Part shown: piece after piece, positions 19,024-27,497 of the stretch
Numbering within the stretch: the first letter of the stretch is position 1
Layout of the letters: the number at the start of each line of letters is the position of its first letter
NCBI GenBank assembly: GCA_016704485.1
Contig: JADJAA010000002.1
Location: forward strand, 62,001 to 126,000
Direction of reading: 5' to 3'
DNA from: Flavobacteriales bacterium
GTDB lineage: Bacteria > Bacteroidota > Bacteroidia > Flavobacteriales_F > PHOS-HE28
Length of the DNA stretch: 64,000 bases
The notes under the pieces: model-generated
Databases searched by the model: none
Seen by the model: the letters and a program-made list of their open reading frames with translations, nothing else
What the model was told of the DNA's origin: nothing
Position numbers and translations under genes: made by a program

Positions 19024-19062
19024 TATTGTCACTAACACGAACTCTCCCAACCACACGAAACC

Positions 19063-19560
19063 ATGAAAACCTTCAGCACATCAAACTCCGGTCACTTCTT
19101 TCCGATGAGCATTTTAGCTGCTCTTACACTTTTTAGCATTGGAACCATACATGCCCAGGATCGGTTGGTAGTAAAGGGTTCCTTTATCACGCAGATAGCA
19201 GATGCACATGTGCATGCCGTATTGATCGCTTCGGATGGCACTGAAATGCCGATCGATCTTTCGCGTACTGGTAAATACAAGGTGAATGCTCCTGCATCCG
19301 ATACGTATGTTCTTCGGTTTGCTCAATCTGGTTGTGTTACCAAAGAAGTTCTAATTGATGGACGCAATGCGAACACTAAGAAATTTGGCGAACGCACGAT
19401 CAAGTTCGATATGGTGTTGCATGCGGACCACCCCGATGTGAACATGTATTACACCGGACCTGTGGCCGAGATCGCATTTGAAGCAGGTACAGGAGAAATG
19501 AAGCTGTTGGAACAGTACCAATTGGTACGGGTGAATTCGTTTACCGCACAAGATTTTTGA
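19063..19560 (+). CDS. Small secreted protein, tandem paralogue 3
   Basis: A 165-aa diverged member of the same family. The signal peptide (MSILAALTLFSIGTIHAQ) differs in sequence, but the mature start (DRLVVKGSFITQI), the IASDGTEMPIDLSRTGKYKVN core, the FAQSGCVTKEVLIDGRNANTKKFGERTIK stretch (in two blocks) and the tail layout match copies 1 and 2. It is therefore an older duplicate. Its own dyad promoter precedes it and a hairpin follows it. Function unknown. Confidence 0.8.
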   Translation: MKTFSTSNSGHFFPMSILAALTLFSIGTIHAQDRLVVKGSFITQIADAHVHAVLIASDGTEMPIDLSRTGKYKVNAPASDTYVLRFAQSGCVTKEVLIDGRNANTKKFGERTIKFDMVLHADHPDVNMYYTGPVAEIAFEAGTGEMKLLEQYQLVRVNSFTAQDF

Positions 19561-19605
19561 ATAGTTAAAGAAGGAGGTCGCGCCGCACTCATATTGCAAA
19601 TAGAA

Positions 19606-19635
19606 GAAGGGCCGTCCAATTTGGACAGCCCCTTC
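19606..19635. terminator. Hairpin between paralogue 3 and the pseudo-tRNA
   Basis: GAAGGGCCGTCC and GGACAGCCCCTTC (19606-19635) form a strong stem with TCTCTTT after it on the plus strand. It can end transcription from both sides. It is one of two similar hairpins flanking the GIY-YIG ORF and resembles the ends of the IS1182-type element at 60133-61931. Confidence 0.65.
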
Positions 19636-19644
19636 TCTTTCCAG

Positions 19645-19736
19645 TCGGGGTGACTGGACTCGTCCCGCAGTAAGAATGCGGGACAGCGACCCTCCCGCCC
19701 AAAGAGGGATGCGCGATCGGGTTGCTCTATGTTGAG
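19645..19736 (-). pseudogene. Degenerate tRNA-Pro copy with a hairpin inserted in the T-loop
   Basis: Read on the minus strand this aligns along its whole length with the tRNA-Pro at 20024-20097. The D-arm is recognisable (TAGAGCAACCCGATCGCGCA against TAGCGCAGCCCGGTAGCGCA), the anticodon arm has the same 17-nt length, and GGGTCGCTG plus CGAGTCCAGTCACCCCGA are identical. The T-loop bases GTT are replaced by a 21-nt palindrome (TCCCGCA, 7 nt, TGCGGGA). The 5' acceptor strand is CTCAACA and cannot pair with CACCCCG. Net length is 92 nt, which is 74 plus 18. It cannot be a working tRNA. Confidence 0.8.
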
Positions 19737-19975
19737 GATATCAGCGCTTTTATCCTCTCACTGCTTTTCCAGCCTTTCGTTTCTCGTTCGCGTTGATATG
19801 TGTCAGCTTTGTCAATTAACACTTCGGCGTACACAATTTACCAGTCCTTTGCTCTTGCTGTCCAACCGCGATGGGCGCTCATATGTTTTCGCAATCGTTC
19901 TTCCTTTGGTTCGGTAGTGTGTCCGATATAGAAGCGATCCGGCATTTTAGAGTAAAAAATGTAAAACGTTGCCAT
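19727..19975 (-). pseudogene. GIY-YIG endonuclease-domain ORF interrupted by one stop codon
   Basis: The ATG at 19975 opens MATFYIFYSKMPDRFYIGHT, the GIY-YIG signature, then RLRKHMSAHRGWTARAKDW. Codon 46 is TAA (19840-19838). Reading on gives IVYAEVLIDKADTYQRE and KGWKSSERIKALI, the normal second half of this family, ending at TAG (19729-19727). A single base change (AAA to TAA would fit) explains the stop. Intact, it would be about 82 aa, the usual length of these stand-alone domains. It sits between a working tRNA-Pro and a ruined copy, and its final TAG is formed by positions 8-10 of the pseudo-tRNA. Confidence 0.82.
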
Positions 19976-19983
19976 GGTATTAT

Positions 19984-20013
19984 AAGGGGCCGCCTCCTTC
20001 GAGACGGCCCCTT
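19984..20013. terminator. Hairpin downstream of tRNA-Pro
   Basis: AAGGGGCCG (19984-19992) pairs with CGGCCCCTT (20005-20013). On the minus strand it follows the tRNA by 10 nt and precedes the GIY-YIG ORF. Confidence 0.65.
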
Positions 20014-20023
20014 CTCTTTCCAG

Positions 20024-20097
20024 TCGGGGTGACTGGACTCGAACCAGCGACCCCTTGCACCCCATGCAAGTGCGCTACCGGGCTGCGCTACACCCCG
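20024..20097 (-). tRNA. tRNA-Pro (anticodon GGG)
   Basis: A 74-nt cloverleaf. Acceptor CGGGGTG pairs with CACCCCG, discriminator A. The anticodon stem CTTGC/GCAAG holds the loop ATGGGGT, giving anticodon GGG for proline. The T-arm contains GGTTCGAGTCC. The CCA end is not encoded. Confidence 0.93.
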
Positions 20098-20213
20098 AAT
20101 TGGGGGGCGAATTTAGCAAAGGATCTTTATCTGGTTGAGTTCAAAGTAGGGTAAATGAACGTTAACAATCCTATACAAGATCAGATCGTGCTAATCGAAC
20201 TTTCACAGCCTGT

Positions 20214-20221
20214 TACCTTTG
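20214..20221 (+). promoter_or_regulatory. Possible -7 box for the M1 lipoprotein gene
   Basis: TACCTTTG matches the Bacteroidota -7 consensus and lies 17 nt before the ATG at 20239. No clear TTG is seen at -33, so this is tentative. Confidence 0.35.
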
Positions 20222-20238
20222 CGCCCTCCGAACAATTC

Positions 20239-22131
20239 ATGCACCATCCGATTTTCCCGATCGCGGCGTTGATGATATTCAGCGCCTGCACTTCTGAAAC
20301 GTCCACCACCACTGAAGTTGGTGACCATTCAACCCCCACATATGTTATGGATACACATAGCAACGCGAGACCGAACGAGGCCGTGATTAAGCATTTGGAC
20401 CTTGCGATCGCTGTGGATATGGAAGGTCAGGCCATTAGTGGAACTGCCTCTTATGATATAGAGGCACCGCATGGAAGCAAGATCATTTTCGACACTGAGG
20501 ACCTCGTGATCGAGTCCGTGACGTTAGCAGATGGTAATAATGCGGAATTCTCGCTGGGCGATAGTACCATGCTTGGAAGGGCTTTGACGATCGTATTGCC
20601 AGAGCACATGGATCGGGTAACGATTGCCTACTATACAACGAAAAAGGCCAAAGCATTGCAATGGTTGGTGCCAGATCAAACTGCGGATAAAAAATTCCCG
20701 TTCCTCTTCACACAAGGGCAAGCAGCGCTGACCAGGTCCTGGATCCCGGTACAGGACAGTCCAGGTATCCGGTTCACGTATGATGCCAAGGTGAATGTTC
20801 CTGTGGAATTAATGGCGCTAATGTCCGCTACCAATCCTCAGGAACGCAGCTCTGATGGAACGTATGTCTTCAAAATGGACAAGCCGATCCCAGCCTATTT
20901 GATGGCTTTGGCTGTCGGAGATCTAGTATTCAAGCCAATAGGAAAGCGTACAGGCGTATACGCGGAACGAAGCGTGATCGATAAGGCAACGTACGAGTTC
21001 GCTGAAATGGAGAAGATGCTGGAGACCGCAGAAGGTTTGTATGGACCTTATCGATGGGGTAGGTATGATGTGATCGTATTGCCACCGAGCTTCCCTTTCG
21101 GTGGAATGGAGAATCCGATGTTGACCTTTGCGACACCGACGATCCTTGCTGGAGACCGTTCACTTACATCATTGATAGCGCATGAGCTTGCGCATAGTTG
21201 GAGCGGTAACTTGGTGACCAATGCAACATGGGATGATTTCTGGTTGAACGAGGGATTCACCGTGTACTTCGAGAACCGGATCACGGAAGCCATTTTCGGC
21301 AAGGACTTCGCCAATATGAGCGCGATGATCGGAAGACAGGACCTGACGGCAGAACTGGAGCACATAGCACAGGGTCCTCATCCGGAGGATACACATTTAC
21401 GTTTGCATTTGGAAGGCCGTGATCCCGATGACGGTATGACGGATATTGCATACGAAAAAGGCTTTGCGTTCCTACTCTTACTGGAAGAGAAGGTGGGTCG
21501 GGAAAAATTCGATGCATTCTTGCGGAATTATTTCGATACGTATGCTTTTCAGAGCATGACCACTGATCGTTTCATTGGGCATTTGAACAATGATCTCTTG
21601 GAACCCACCAATACGACCATAGACCTGACCGCGTGGATCGATGGTCCGGGATTACCAACGGATGCACCGGTTCCATTCTCTGATCGCTTTGTGAAAGTGG
21701 AAGATCAGATAGCGCGGTGGAAAGAAGGTATTCCTGCCGCAGCACTGGAAACCAATGAGTGGAGCGCGTTTGAGTGGATGCATTTCATTCGCCATTTGCC
21801 GAAGCAATTGTCCATGGCCCAAATGGACGATCTGGACAATGCCTTCCATTTTACTCAAAGTGGTAATGCTGAAATATTGGCGGCATGGTTGGAACAGTGT
21901 ATCCGGAACGATCATGAGGCAGCATACACGACGCTGGATCGTTTCTTGAACGAAGTAGGCCGCAGAAAATTCCTTACGCCATTGTATACAGCAATGCTTT
22001 CCACCGAAAAGGGAAAACTAATGGCCCAGGTCATTTATGCGAAAGCCCGAAATAATTACCATTCTGTTGCGGTGCACACAATGGATGATCTATTGAGTTG
22101 GAAGGCCGTTAAACCCACAGCGACGTTCTGA
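20239..22131 (+). CDS. M1-family zinc aminopeptidase, LTA4-hydrolase type, lipoprotein
   Basis: A 630-aa peptidase that removes N-terminal residues from peptides, anchored in the envelope. The ATG at 20239 gives a lipoprotein signal (FPIAALMIFSAC); the longer frame to 20155 would hide it. The substrate motif is FGGMENPM, the zinc site HELAHSWSGN with WLNEGFTVYFE, all intact. The C-terminal domain with helical repeats (FEWMHFIRHLPKQLSMAQM) is that of leukotriene-A4-hydrolase-like members. A TACCTTTG box precedes it and a symmetric terminator follows. Confidence 0.93.
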   Translation: MHHPIFPIAALMIFSACTSETSTTTEVGDHSTPTYVMDTHSNARPNEAVIKHLDLAIAVDMEGQAISGTASYDIEAPHGSKIIFDTEDLVIESVTLADGNNAEFSLGDSTMLGRALTIVLPEHMDRVTIAYYTTKKAKALQWLVPDQTADKKFPFLFTQGQAALTRSWIPVQDSPGIRFTYDAKVNVPVELMALMSATNPQERSSDGTYVFKMDKPIPAYLMALAVGDLVFKPIGKRTGVYAERSVIDKATYEFAEMEKMLETAEGLYGPYRWGRYDVIVLPPSFPFGGMENPMLTFATPTILAGDRSLTSLIAHELAHSWSGNLVTNATWDDFWLNEGFTVYFENRITEAIFGKDFANMSAMIGRQDLTAELEHIAQGPHPEDTHLRLHLEGRDPDDGMTDIAYEKGFAFLLLLEEKVGREKFDAFLRNYFDTYAFQSMTTDRFIGHLNNDLLEPTNTTIDLTAWIDGPGLPTDAPVPFSDRFVKVEDQIARWKEGIPAAALETNEWSAFEWMHFIRHLPKQLSMAQMDDLDNAFHFTQSGNAEILAAWLEQCIRNDHEAAYTTLDRFLNEVGRRKFLTPLYTAMLSTEKGKLMAQVIYAKARNNYHSVAVHTMDDLLSWKAVKPTATF

Positions 22132-22174
22132 TCAAGGACGGGTTTACGTTCGGTCTTTTACAGTACAAAAGAAG

Positions 22175-22199
22175 AAAGCCTCCCGGTATGGGAGGCTTT
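22175..22199. terminator. Bidirectional terminator between convergent genes
   Basis: AAAGCCTCCC, a 5-nt loop GGTAT, and GGGAGGCTTT: a perfect 10-bp stem with A and T tracts on both sides. It serves the M1 gene and the convergent TlpA-like gene. Confidence 0.85.
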
Positions 22200-22223
22200 C
22201 CAAGTTCAAGGACCAACGAATGA

Positions 22224-23045
22224 TCAATGTGCGATCACGATCCGCTGTGTATCGACGGTCTGGTTGCCGGCATTCAGCTTAAGGAAGTATTGACCATCCG
22301 ATAAATTGCTGAGGTCAAGTGTTTGTGTGCTTGATCCATTGCGACCGTTGAACGAATGTGTTGCGACCAACTGACCGAGTACATCAACAACTTCTACAGT
22401 TACGTTACTGCTCGAGCGTGATGACACGTTCAAGGTAATTATACCTTGGCTTGGCACTGGATAGACCCCAGTGAAACTTACTACATCATTCTCATCGATG
22501 CCAACAGCACAGGCCGTCGGAGTAATATTGCTTCCGGCTGGGAATGCAGCAACGAATGTGCTCATATTGGAGATCGGCCAAATGTCGTTCACGATCATTG
22601 TGTTGTTAGGCCCAATAAGGCAATAGGTAGGAAACGCTGAAACTCCGAAAGTGCTGGTCACTGCACCACCACCACCGGTAGAACTTACAGCCGGGGAATG
22701 ATTGAAGCTACCTCCATAGGTATTCTCGTATGCGATCACCTCAGCATCACTATCCGTACCATTATTCACCGTTAAGCAAATAAGGTCGCCGTCATTACAA
22801 CCATAGGTTTCATGCAATTCGTTGAAATACGGAGCGGTTGCTTGACATGGTCCGCAGGTATCGAAAAAGAAGTCCAGAACCACATATTTCCCGGACGAGG
22901 TATAGTTATACAGCGTATGTGTAACACCTTCAACATCCGTTACGGTGAAGTTCGCAACAGTTGCACCGTTGGCATAGTTGTTCGTTTGCGCAGAGGTAAG
23001 GAAAGGCATTGCGAGCAACGCCATAGCGAGTAGGTTTGATTTCAT
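22224..23045 (-). CDS. TlpA-like thioredoxin-fold protein with T9SS sorting domain
   Basis: A 273-aa exported protein. The signal peptide (LLAMALLAMPFLTSAQ) follows the ATG at 23045. A thioredoxin-fold domain carries the redox motif FFFDTCGPCQATAPYF (CGPC), as in TlpA/ResA proteins. The last 80 residues (VYPVPSQGIITLNVSS ... LSDGQYFLKLNAGNQTVDTQRIV) form a type A T9SS C-terminal sorting domain, so the protein is secreted or attached to the cell surface by the type IX system. Possibly a surface disulfide reductase or oxidase. It shares a bidirectional terminator with the M1 gene. Confidence 0.88.
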   Translation of the reverse strand: MKSNLLAMALLAMPFLTSAQTNNYANGATVANFTVTDVEGVTHTLYNYTSSGKYVVLDFFFDTCGPCQATAPYFNELHETYGCNDGDLICLTVNNGTDSDAEVIAYENTYGGSFNHSPAVSSTGGGGAVTSTFGVSAFPTYCLIGPNNTMIVNDIWPISNMSTFVAAFPAGSNITPTACAVGIDENDVVSFTGVYPVPSQGIITLNVSSRSSSNVTVEVVDVLGQLVATHSFNGRNGSSTQTLDLSNLSDGQYFLKLNAGNQTVDTQRIVIAH

Positions 23046-23134
23046 GTTTTTGAGTTTAAGCTCCCAATATACTGATGTGTACAGCAATGCGACCGGCTTA
23101 AGCTGTCCGATTGTCATGATCCCAACGCCGGAGT

Positions 23135-23773
23135 TCAGCCAACAAGTACCTTCCGCAGCAATACCGGTTCCAGTTCATGGCCCCCGTCGAAAGTTGCTAC
23201 TTTATGCTGTATCCCAGCAAGGCGCAACAGCGCCGCGGTATCCTCGGCAACTGTTCTTGGTACGATCCTATCCTTGGAACCTTGCACCACCGTTACCCGG
23301 ATCTTAGCGAATTCGGACGCTAGTGTGTCCTGGTCCAACTCCAGAGGCAATGATCCTGACCAGACCACGAGTTCCTCGATCTTGGTACTGCCTAACATGG
23401 CCCACCGGCATGCCGTTGCAACGCCTTGGGAAAACCCCAAAATGCCAAGTCCGGTATCCTTAGGTACATTCTGTAGGATCTCAGAAGCTAGTAGGTCCAG
23501 GTATTCCACGTAGTCCTGGATCTCTTGTTCACGGTCTTCACGCGTCATCCATGTTGCTCCAACACGCCGGTGAGCTTCATCCACATAGAAACGGGACAGC
23601 CCCTCTGGCGCAACGATCAACAGGTCTTTCTGTAGTCCTTCGAATTTATGCAGGAAATAGCGTGCAAGCTGCCCGTATCCATGTAGGACGATCCAAACTC
23701 GTTTGGCCGTTGCAGCATCACCGATAACATGGTATCGCGCTGTACGACGAACGCGGATGAAGCGTTCTTGCAT
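23135..23773 (-). CDS. Alpha/beta hydrolase, phospholipase/carboxylesterase type
   Basis: A 212-aa cytoplasmic hydrolase. The nucleophile elbow GFSQG holds Ser115. Asp168 (GSKDRIVP) and His199 (GGHELE) complete the triad. The oxyanion region is VLHGYGQ (about residue 29). This is the pattern of the carboxylesterase/lysophospholipase (YpfH-like) family. It follows the 2-oxoacid dehydrogenase gene by 2 nt and is certainly in its operon, though no shared pathway is evident. Confidence 0.88.
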   Translation of the reverse strand: MQERFIRVRRTARYHVIGDAATAKRVWIVLHGYGQLARYFLHKFEGLQKDLLIVAPEGLSRFYVDEAHRRVGATWMTREDREQEIQDYVEYLDLLASEILQNVPKDTGLGILGFSQGVATACRWAMLGSTKIEELVVWSGSLPLELDQDTLASEFAKIRVTVVQGSKDRIVPRTVAEDTAALLRLAGIQHKVATFDGGHELEPVLLRKVLVG

Positions 23774-23775
23774 GA

Positions 23776-25881
23776 TCAGTAGGCGAGCAATTCCTCCAGC
23801 ACGGTAGCCACATTATCAGCATTCGGGATCATAGCTTCTTCCAGCGTGCTGTTAAGTGGAATGGCCGGCATATCGATGGAGCCGTACGTACGAACAGGAG
23901 CATCCAATTGTTCGAAACACGTATCGCTGATGCGACCGGCCAATGCTTGAGCAAATGAATTGTTCAGCGTTTCCTCGGTCAGTACCAAGCATTTTCCGTG
24001 TGCTTTTACGGCATTCATTACCGTCTCTTCATCCAACGGGACAAGTGTGCGCAGGTCAATGATGCTAATGCTGCCGGAGAATTTCTTGGCTGCGGCCTTT
24101 GCCCAATATACACCCATTCCGTAGGTGATCACAACAACTGCTTCGCCTTTCTCGATCTTCGCGCTATCAGCTTCCTGCACGATGCGCGCCTTACCGAACG
24201 GAACTATGTAATCCGCCGAAGGTTCAATGGTCTTTGCATCCTCTGTGCCTTTGATCTTGCTCCAATAAAGGCCTTTGTGTTCGAGCATCACCACAGGATT
24301 CGGGTCGTGGTATGCAGCCTTCATCAACCCCTTTAGGTCTGCTCCGGTGCTAGGGTAGGCGATCTTTATTCCTTTGATATTGCACAATACGCTCTCTACG
24401 CTGCTGCTATGGTATGGACCACCGGATCCATAAGCGCCGATGGGTACACGTAGAATGCAACTTACCGGCCATTTACCATTGCTCAGATAACACGAACGCG
24501 CAACTTCGGTGAAGAGTTGGTTCAGTCCCGGCCAGATATAATCTGCGAATTGTACTTCCACGATCGGCTTCAGACCAGCTGCGGACATGCCCACAGTGCT
24601 GCCTATTATGAATGCTTCCTGTATCGGTGTATTGAAAACACGGTGACCACCGAAATCTTTTGCCAAAGTTGCCGCTTCACGGAAAACACCACCGAGTCGT
24701 TCACCGACATCCTGTCCATACAACAAACAACGAGGGTCCTCCTGCATCAGCTCGCGGATCGCAAAGAGCGCACTATCCACCATCACTGTAGGTTGGCGGT
24801 CCTTTGGTGCGCGTTCGCCGGCCTCCTCTGTGATCGAAGTTGGCGCGAACATATGCGTAAGCAGATCAGCAGGAGTAGGGTCATCCGCAGCACGCGCCCG
24901 CTCGAAATCGGCTTTTACACGTTCAATGGCCTTTTGCTCGATCTGACGCAGACCGTCCTTTTGCAACCTGTTGTCGAGACACAGCTGAAGCAATTTAGGG
25001 AATGGATCACGTTTGCGGTGCTCCGCCATGTTCTCTGGCGAGCGATAGAATTCCATACGCACGCCACTTGTATGGTGGTTCAATAAAGGCACTTTGGCAT
25101 GCACCAGGAACGGTCTACGTTCCTTCCGCACTGTATCGATCACTTCGCTTATCGTTTTGAATGAAGCACTGAGATCAGTTCCATCGACTTCACGAACTTC
25201 CAAGCCTTTGAACCCTTTCGCGTAGTCACTGGCATTACCTGCTCTGATCTCCTCGGCGCTGGCACTGATATCCCATTCATTGTCCTGTACCAGATAAATG
25301 ATGGGTAATTTCTTCAGCACCGCCATTTGTAAAGCCTCGGATACTTCACCCTCTGTCATGGACGCATCGCCAAGCGAGCAAACGACAATGGGTGGCTCCC
25401 CGCCAATGTCATGTGGAATGCCAGCTTGTTCCTTATACCATAGGCCAAGTGCGATACCTGTTGTCGGGATCGCCTGCATACCAGTAGCGCTGCTCTGGTG
25501 CGGGATCTTCGGCATGTTCTCACGACGTAGGCTCGGATGGCAGTAATACGTCCGTCCACCGCTGAAGGGGTCGTCCCGCTTCGCCATAAGCTGTAACATC
25601 AGCTCGTACGGTTCTATGCCGATACTGAGCAGGATACTGTCATCGCGGTAGTAGGGTGCTACGAAGTCCTGAGGCAGTAATTGCAGACCCAATGCGATCT
25701 GTATGGCTTCATGACCGCGGCTGGTAGCATGAACATATTTTGCTGTGAACTTCGCATTTTCCTCATAGATCTCCGTCATCGCCTTCGCGGTACACATCAA
25801 CTCCCACGCCTTCAACAAGGTTTCTTGGGATAGGGCCGACTTCTCCATGGCTATTGGCGTACTCTTCTTTGTCGTTAACAT
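23776..25881 (-). CDS. 2-oxoacid dehydrogenase E1, fused alpha and beta subunits
   Basis: Thiamine-diphosphate-dependent decarboxylase of a 2-oxoacid dehydrogenase complex, probably the branched-chain type. The 701-aa protein joins an alpha part (residues 1 to about 350; SRGHEAIQIALGL, HQSSATGMQAIPTTGIALGL and the TPP motif GDASMTEGEVSEALQMA) to a beta part (about 370 to 701; LYGQDVGERLGGVFR, NTPIQEAFIIGSTVGMS, GAYGSGGPYHSSS). Such fusions are common in Bacteroidota. The start may instead be the ATG at 25848. The E2 and E3 genes are not in this window. Substrate is inferred by family only. Confidence 0.9.
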   Translation of the reverse strand: MLTTKKSTPIAMEKSALSQETLLKAWELMCTAKAMTEIYEENAKFTAKYVHATSRGHEAIQIALGLQLLPQDFVAPYYRDDSILLSIGIEPYELMLQLMAKRDDPFSGGRTYYCHPSLRRENMPKIPHQSSATGMQAIPTTGIALGLWYKEQAGIPHDIGGEPPIVVCSLGDASMTEGEVSEALQMAVLKKLPIIYLVQDNEWDISASAEEIRAGNASDYAKGFKGLEVREVDGTDLSASFKTISEVIDTVRKERRPFLVHAKVPLLNHHTSGVRMEFYRSPENMAEHRKRDPFPKLLQLCLDNRLQKDGLRQIEQKAIERVKADFERARAADDPTPADLLTHMFAPTSITEEAGERAPKDRQPTVMVDSALFAIRELMQEDPRCLLYGQDVGERLGGVFREAATLAKDFGGHRVFNTPIQEAFIIGSTVGMSAAGLKPIVEVQFADYIWPGLNQLFTEVARSCYLSNGKWPVSCILRVPIGAYGSGGPYHSSSVESVLCNIKGIKIAYPSTGADLKGLMKAAYHDPNPVVMLEHKGLYWSKIKGTEDAKTIEPSADYIVPFGKARIVQEADSAKIEKGEAVVVITYGMGVYWAKAAAKKFSGSISIIDLRTLVPLDEETVMNAVKAHGKCLVLTEETLNNSFAQALAGRISDTCFEQLDAPVRTYGSIDMPAIPLNSTLEEAMIPNADNVATVLEELLAY

Positions 25882-26166
25882 GCGTTGTTCAGGCAGGGTA
25901 GGCGAAGGTAGGGGATCGATAGTATCTTTGGAATGAAAGGATCCGGGTAAGGTGCTAGTTCTCTTGTTCCGAAAGTGTGTCTGGTGCGGATGACTACCTA
26001 TGCTGAGAAAACTTGGACCGGTTGAATGCGATGATCATGTCCTTTGACCATTGGGTCGAATATCCATGGACGAAAATGAGCGTGCAAATTCGCAATACAT
26101 ACCGTTCATGTGATCGTAACGACAACATTGCCTCGCTTTGGTAGATTTACAGCAAACAATATCACA

Positions 26167-26967
26167 ATGACCCGCCAAGCCCACGAACTCGATCACCGCA
26201 TTGTTGGTGATGATATGCAATGTGTAGAGATCACACTGGATCCACATGAGACCGTTATCGCCGAAGCCAGCACGTTAATGATGATGGATGATGGCATCGA
26301 GATGAAGACCATATTCGGTGATGGTCGTGGACAACCACAAAGTTTTTTGGACAAGATGATCGGTGCCGGCAAGCGTGTGCTGACCGGAGAGAGCTTGTTC
26401 ATGACCACCTACACGAACATCAGCAGTGCGCGACGTACAGCGTGGTTCGCGGCAGCTTATCCAGGTAAGATCATGCCATTGGACCTGCGCGACTACCACG
26501 GTAAGTTGATCTGCCAAAAGGACAGTTTCCTCTGTGCAGCCAAGGGAGTTAGCATCGGCATTGCGTTCCAACGGAAATTGGGTGCTGGCCTTTTCGGTGG
26601 CGAAGGATTCATCATGCAAAGTTTGGAAGGCGATGGGCAAGTGTACATCCATGCCGGTGGAACCACGGTTCAGCGGGAATTGCAGTCCGGCGAGACCTTG
26701 AAAGTGGATACCGGCTGTTTGGTGTGTATGACACAGACCGTGAACTATGATATCAAGATGGTGGGTGGCATAAAGAACACCTTGTTCGGTGGAGAAGGAT
26801 TATTCTTTGCCACGCTCACAGGACCTGGTCACGTTTGGATCCAGAGCTTGCCATTCAGCCGCTTGGCCGATAACATAATCGCCGCCGCACCTCGCGCCGG
26901 AGGAAAAGGCAAGGAAGAAGGCAGTCTCCTTGGAGGGATCGGTAGACTATTGGACGGGGATAATTAG
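26167..26967 (+). CDS. AIM24/TIGR00266-family protein
   Basis: A 266-aa protein from the ATG at 26167 (MTRQAHELDHRIVGDDMQCV). The frame opens earlier, but the signature N-terminus of the family is at this point. Repeated beta-strand motifs (SLFMTTYTNIS, KLGAGLFGGEGFIMQSLEG, NTLFGGEGLFFATLTGPG, VWIQSLPFSRLAD) are the hallmarks of the AIM24 beta-roll. It is thought to work at the membrane, but no reaction is known. It is convergent with the small holin-like gene. Confidence 0.9.
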   Translation: MTRQAHELDHRIVGDDMQCVEITLDPHETVIAEASTLMMMDDGIEMKTIFGDGRGQPQSFLDKMIGAGKRVLTGESLFMTTYTNISSARRTAWFAAAYPGKIMPLDLRDYHGKLICQKDSFLCAAKGVSIGIAFQRKLGAGLFGGEGFIMQSLEGDGQVYIHAGGTTVQRELQSGETLKVDTGCLVCMTQTVNYDIKMVGGIKNTLFGGEGLFFATLTGPGHVWIQSLPFSRLADNIIAAAPRAGGKGKEEGSLLGGIGRLLDGDN

Positions 26968-26977
26968 CAGGAAAAGT

Positions 26978-27358
26978 TCATTCCGTTTCACGGCTACGCT
27001 TTTTACCACCATCGAAGCCTTGTAGGATGCCTTGAACGATCGAGAGCACCAGGCTGAAACCAAGTGCCCACCAGAAACTATCGACGGTAAAGCCTGGGAC
27101 CAGTTTTGCTGCGATCAACACGATCACGGCATTGATCACCAATAGGAATAACCCCAAGGTGACAATGGTTACGGGTAATGTGAAGAAGACGAGGATCGGC
27201 TTAAGCAACGCATTGAGAAGCCCCAGTACTGCTGCGGTTAGTAACGCGGTCAGCAATCCGTTCATGGTATCCATGTTGCCCAAGCTAACGCCGGGTAGCA
27301 GCAGGTCGGTAACCAATACGGCGATCGCAGAGATGATCAATTTCAAAAGAATGTTCAT
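26978..27358 (-). CDS. Small four-TM membrane protein, phage-holin superfamily IV
   Basis: A 126-aa integral membrane protein with four hydrophobic segments (LLKLIISAIAVLVTDLLLPG, LLTALLTAAVLGLLNALLKP, FFTLPVTIVTLGLFLLVINA, FWWALGFSLVLSIVQGIL) and a basic C-terminal KKRSRE. This is the Phage_holin_4_2 family, chromosomally encoded in many bacteria with no known lytic role. No phage genes surround it. Confidence 0.88.
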   Translation of the reverse strand: MNILLKLIISAIAVLVTDLLLPGVSLGNMDTMNGLLTALLTAAVLGLLNALLKPILVFFTLPVTIVTLGLFLLVINAVIVLIAAKLVPGFTVDSFWWALGFSLVLSIVQGILQGFDGGKKRSRETE

Positions 27359-27497
27359 GGTATGGCAAAGTTGCGAAAAGGTATTTGATGTTTGCGTTTG
27401 CGAGAAACGATGGGATAGAAGGATGCAGCACTTTGATCACTTCCGGAACGGTATCCTATTATGCAGGCTATAGGTTAAGTTCTACTTTTGATAGATT

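Larger units (their letters stand above)
19628..20041. repeat. 35-bp direct repeat flanking the GIY-YIG ORF
   Basis: The same 35 bases, beginning GCCCCTTCTCTTTCCAGTCG, occur at 19628-19662 and 20007-20041. They cover the distal half of a hairpin and the 3' end of a tRNA-Pro (T-arm and acceptor strand). The coordinates given span from the first to the second copy. Confidence 0.9.

Noticed and set aside
19976..20065. N-terminal extension of the GIY-YIG ORF (MGCKGSLVRVQSPRL...)
   Set aside because: It is translated tRNA-Pro sequence; the domain starts at the ATG at 19975.
26978..27358. Holin-like gene as a sign of a prophage
   Set aside because: No phage structural, replication or integrase genes are nearby; this family is common as a chromosomal gene.
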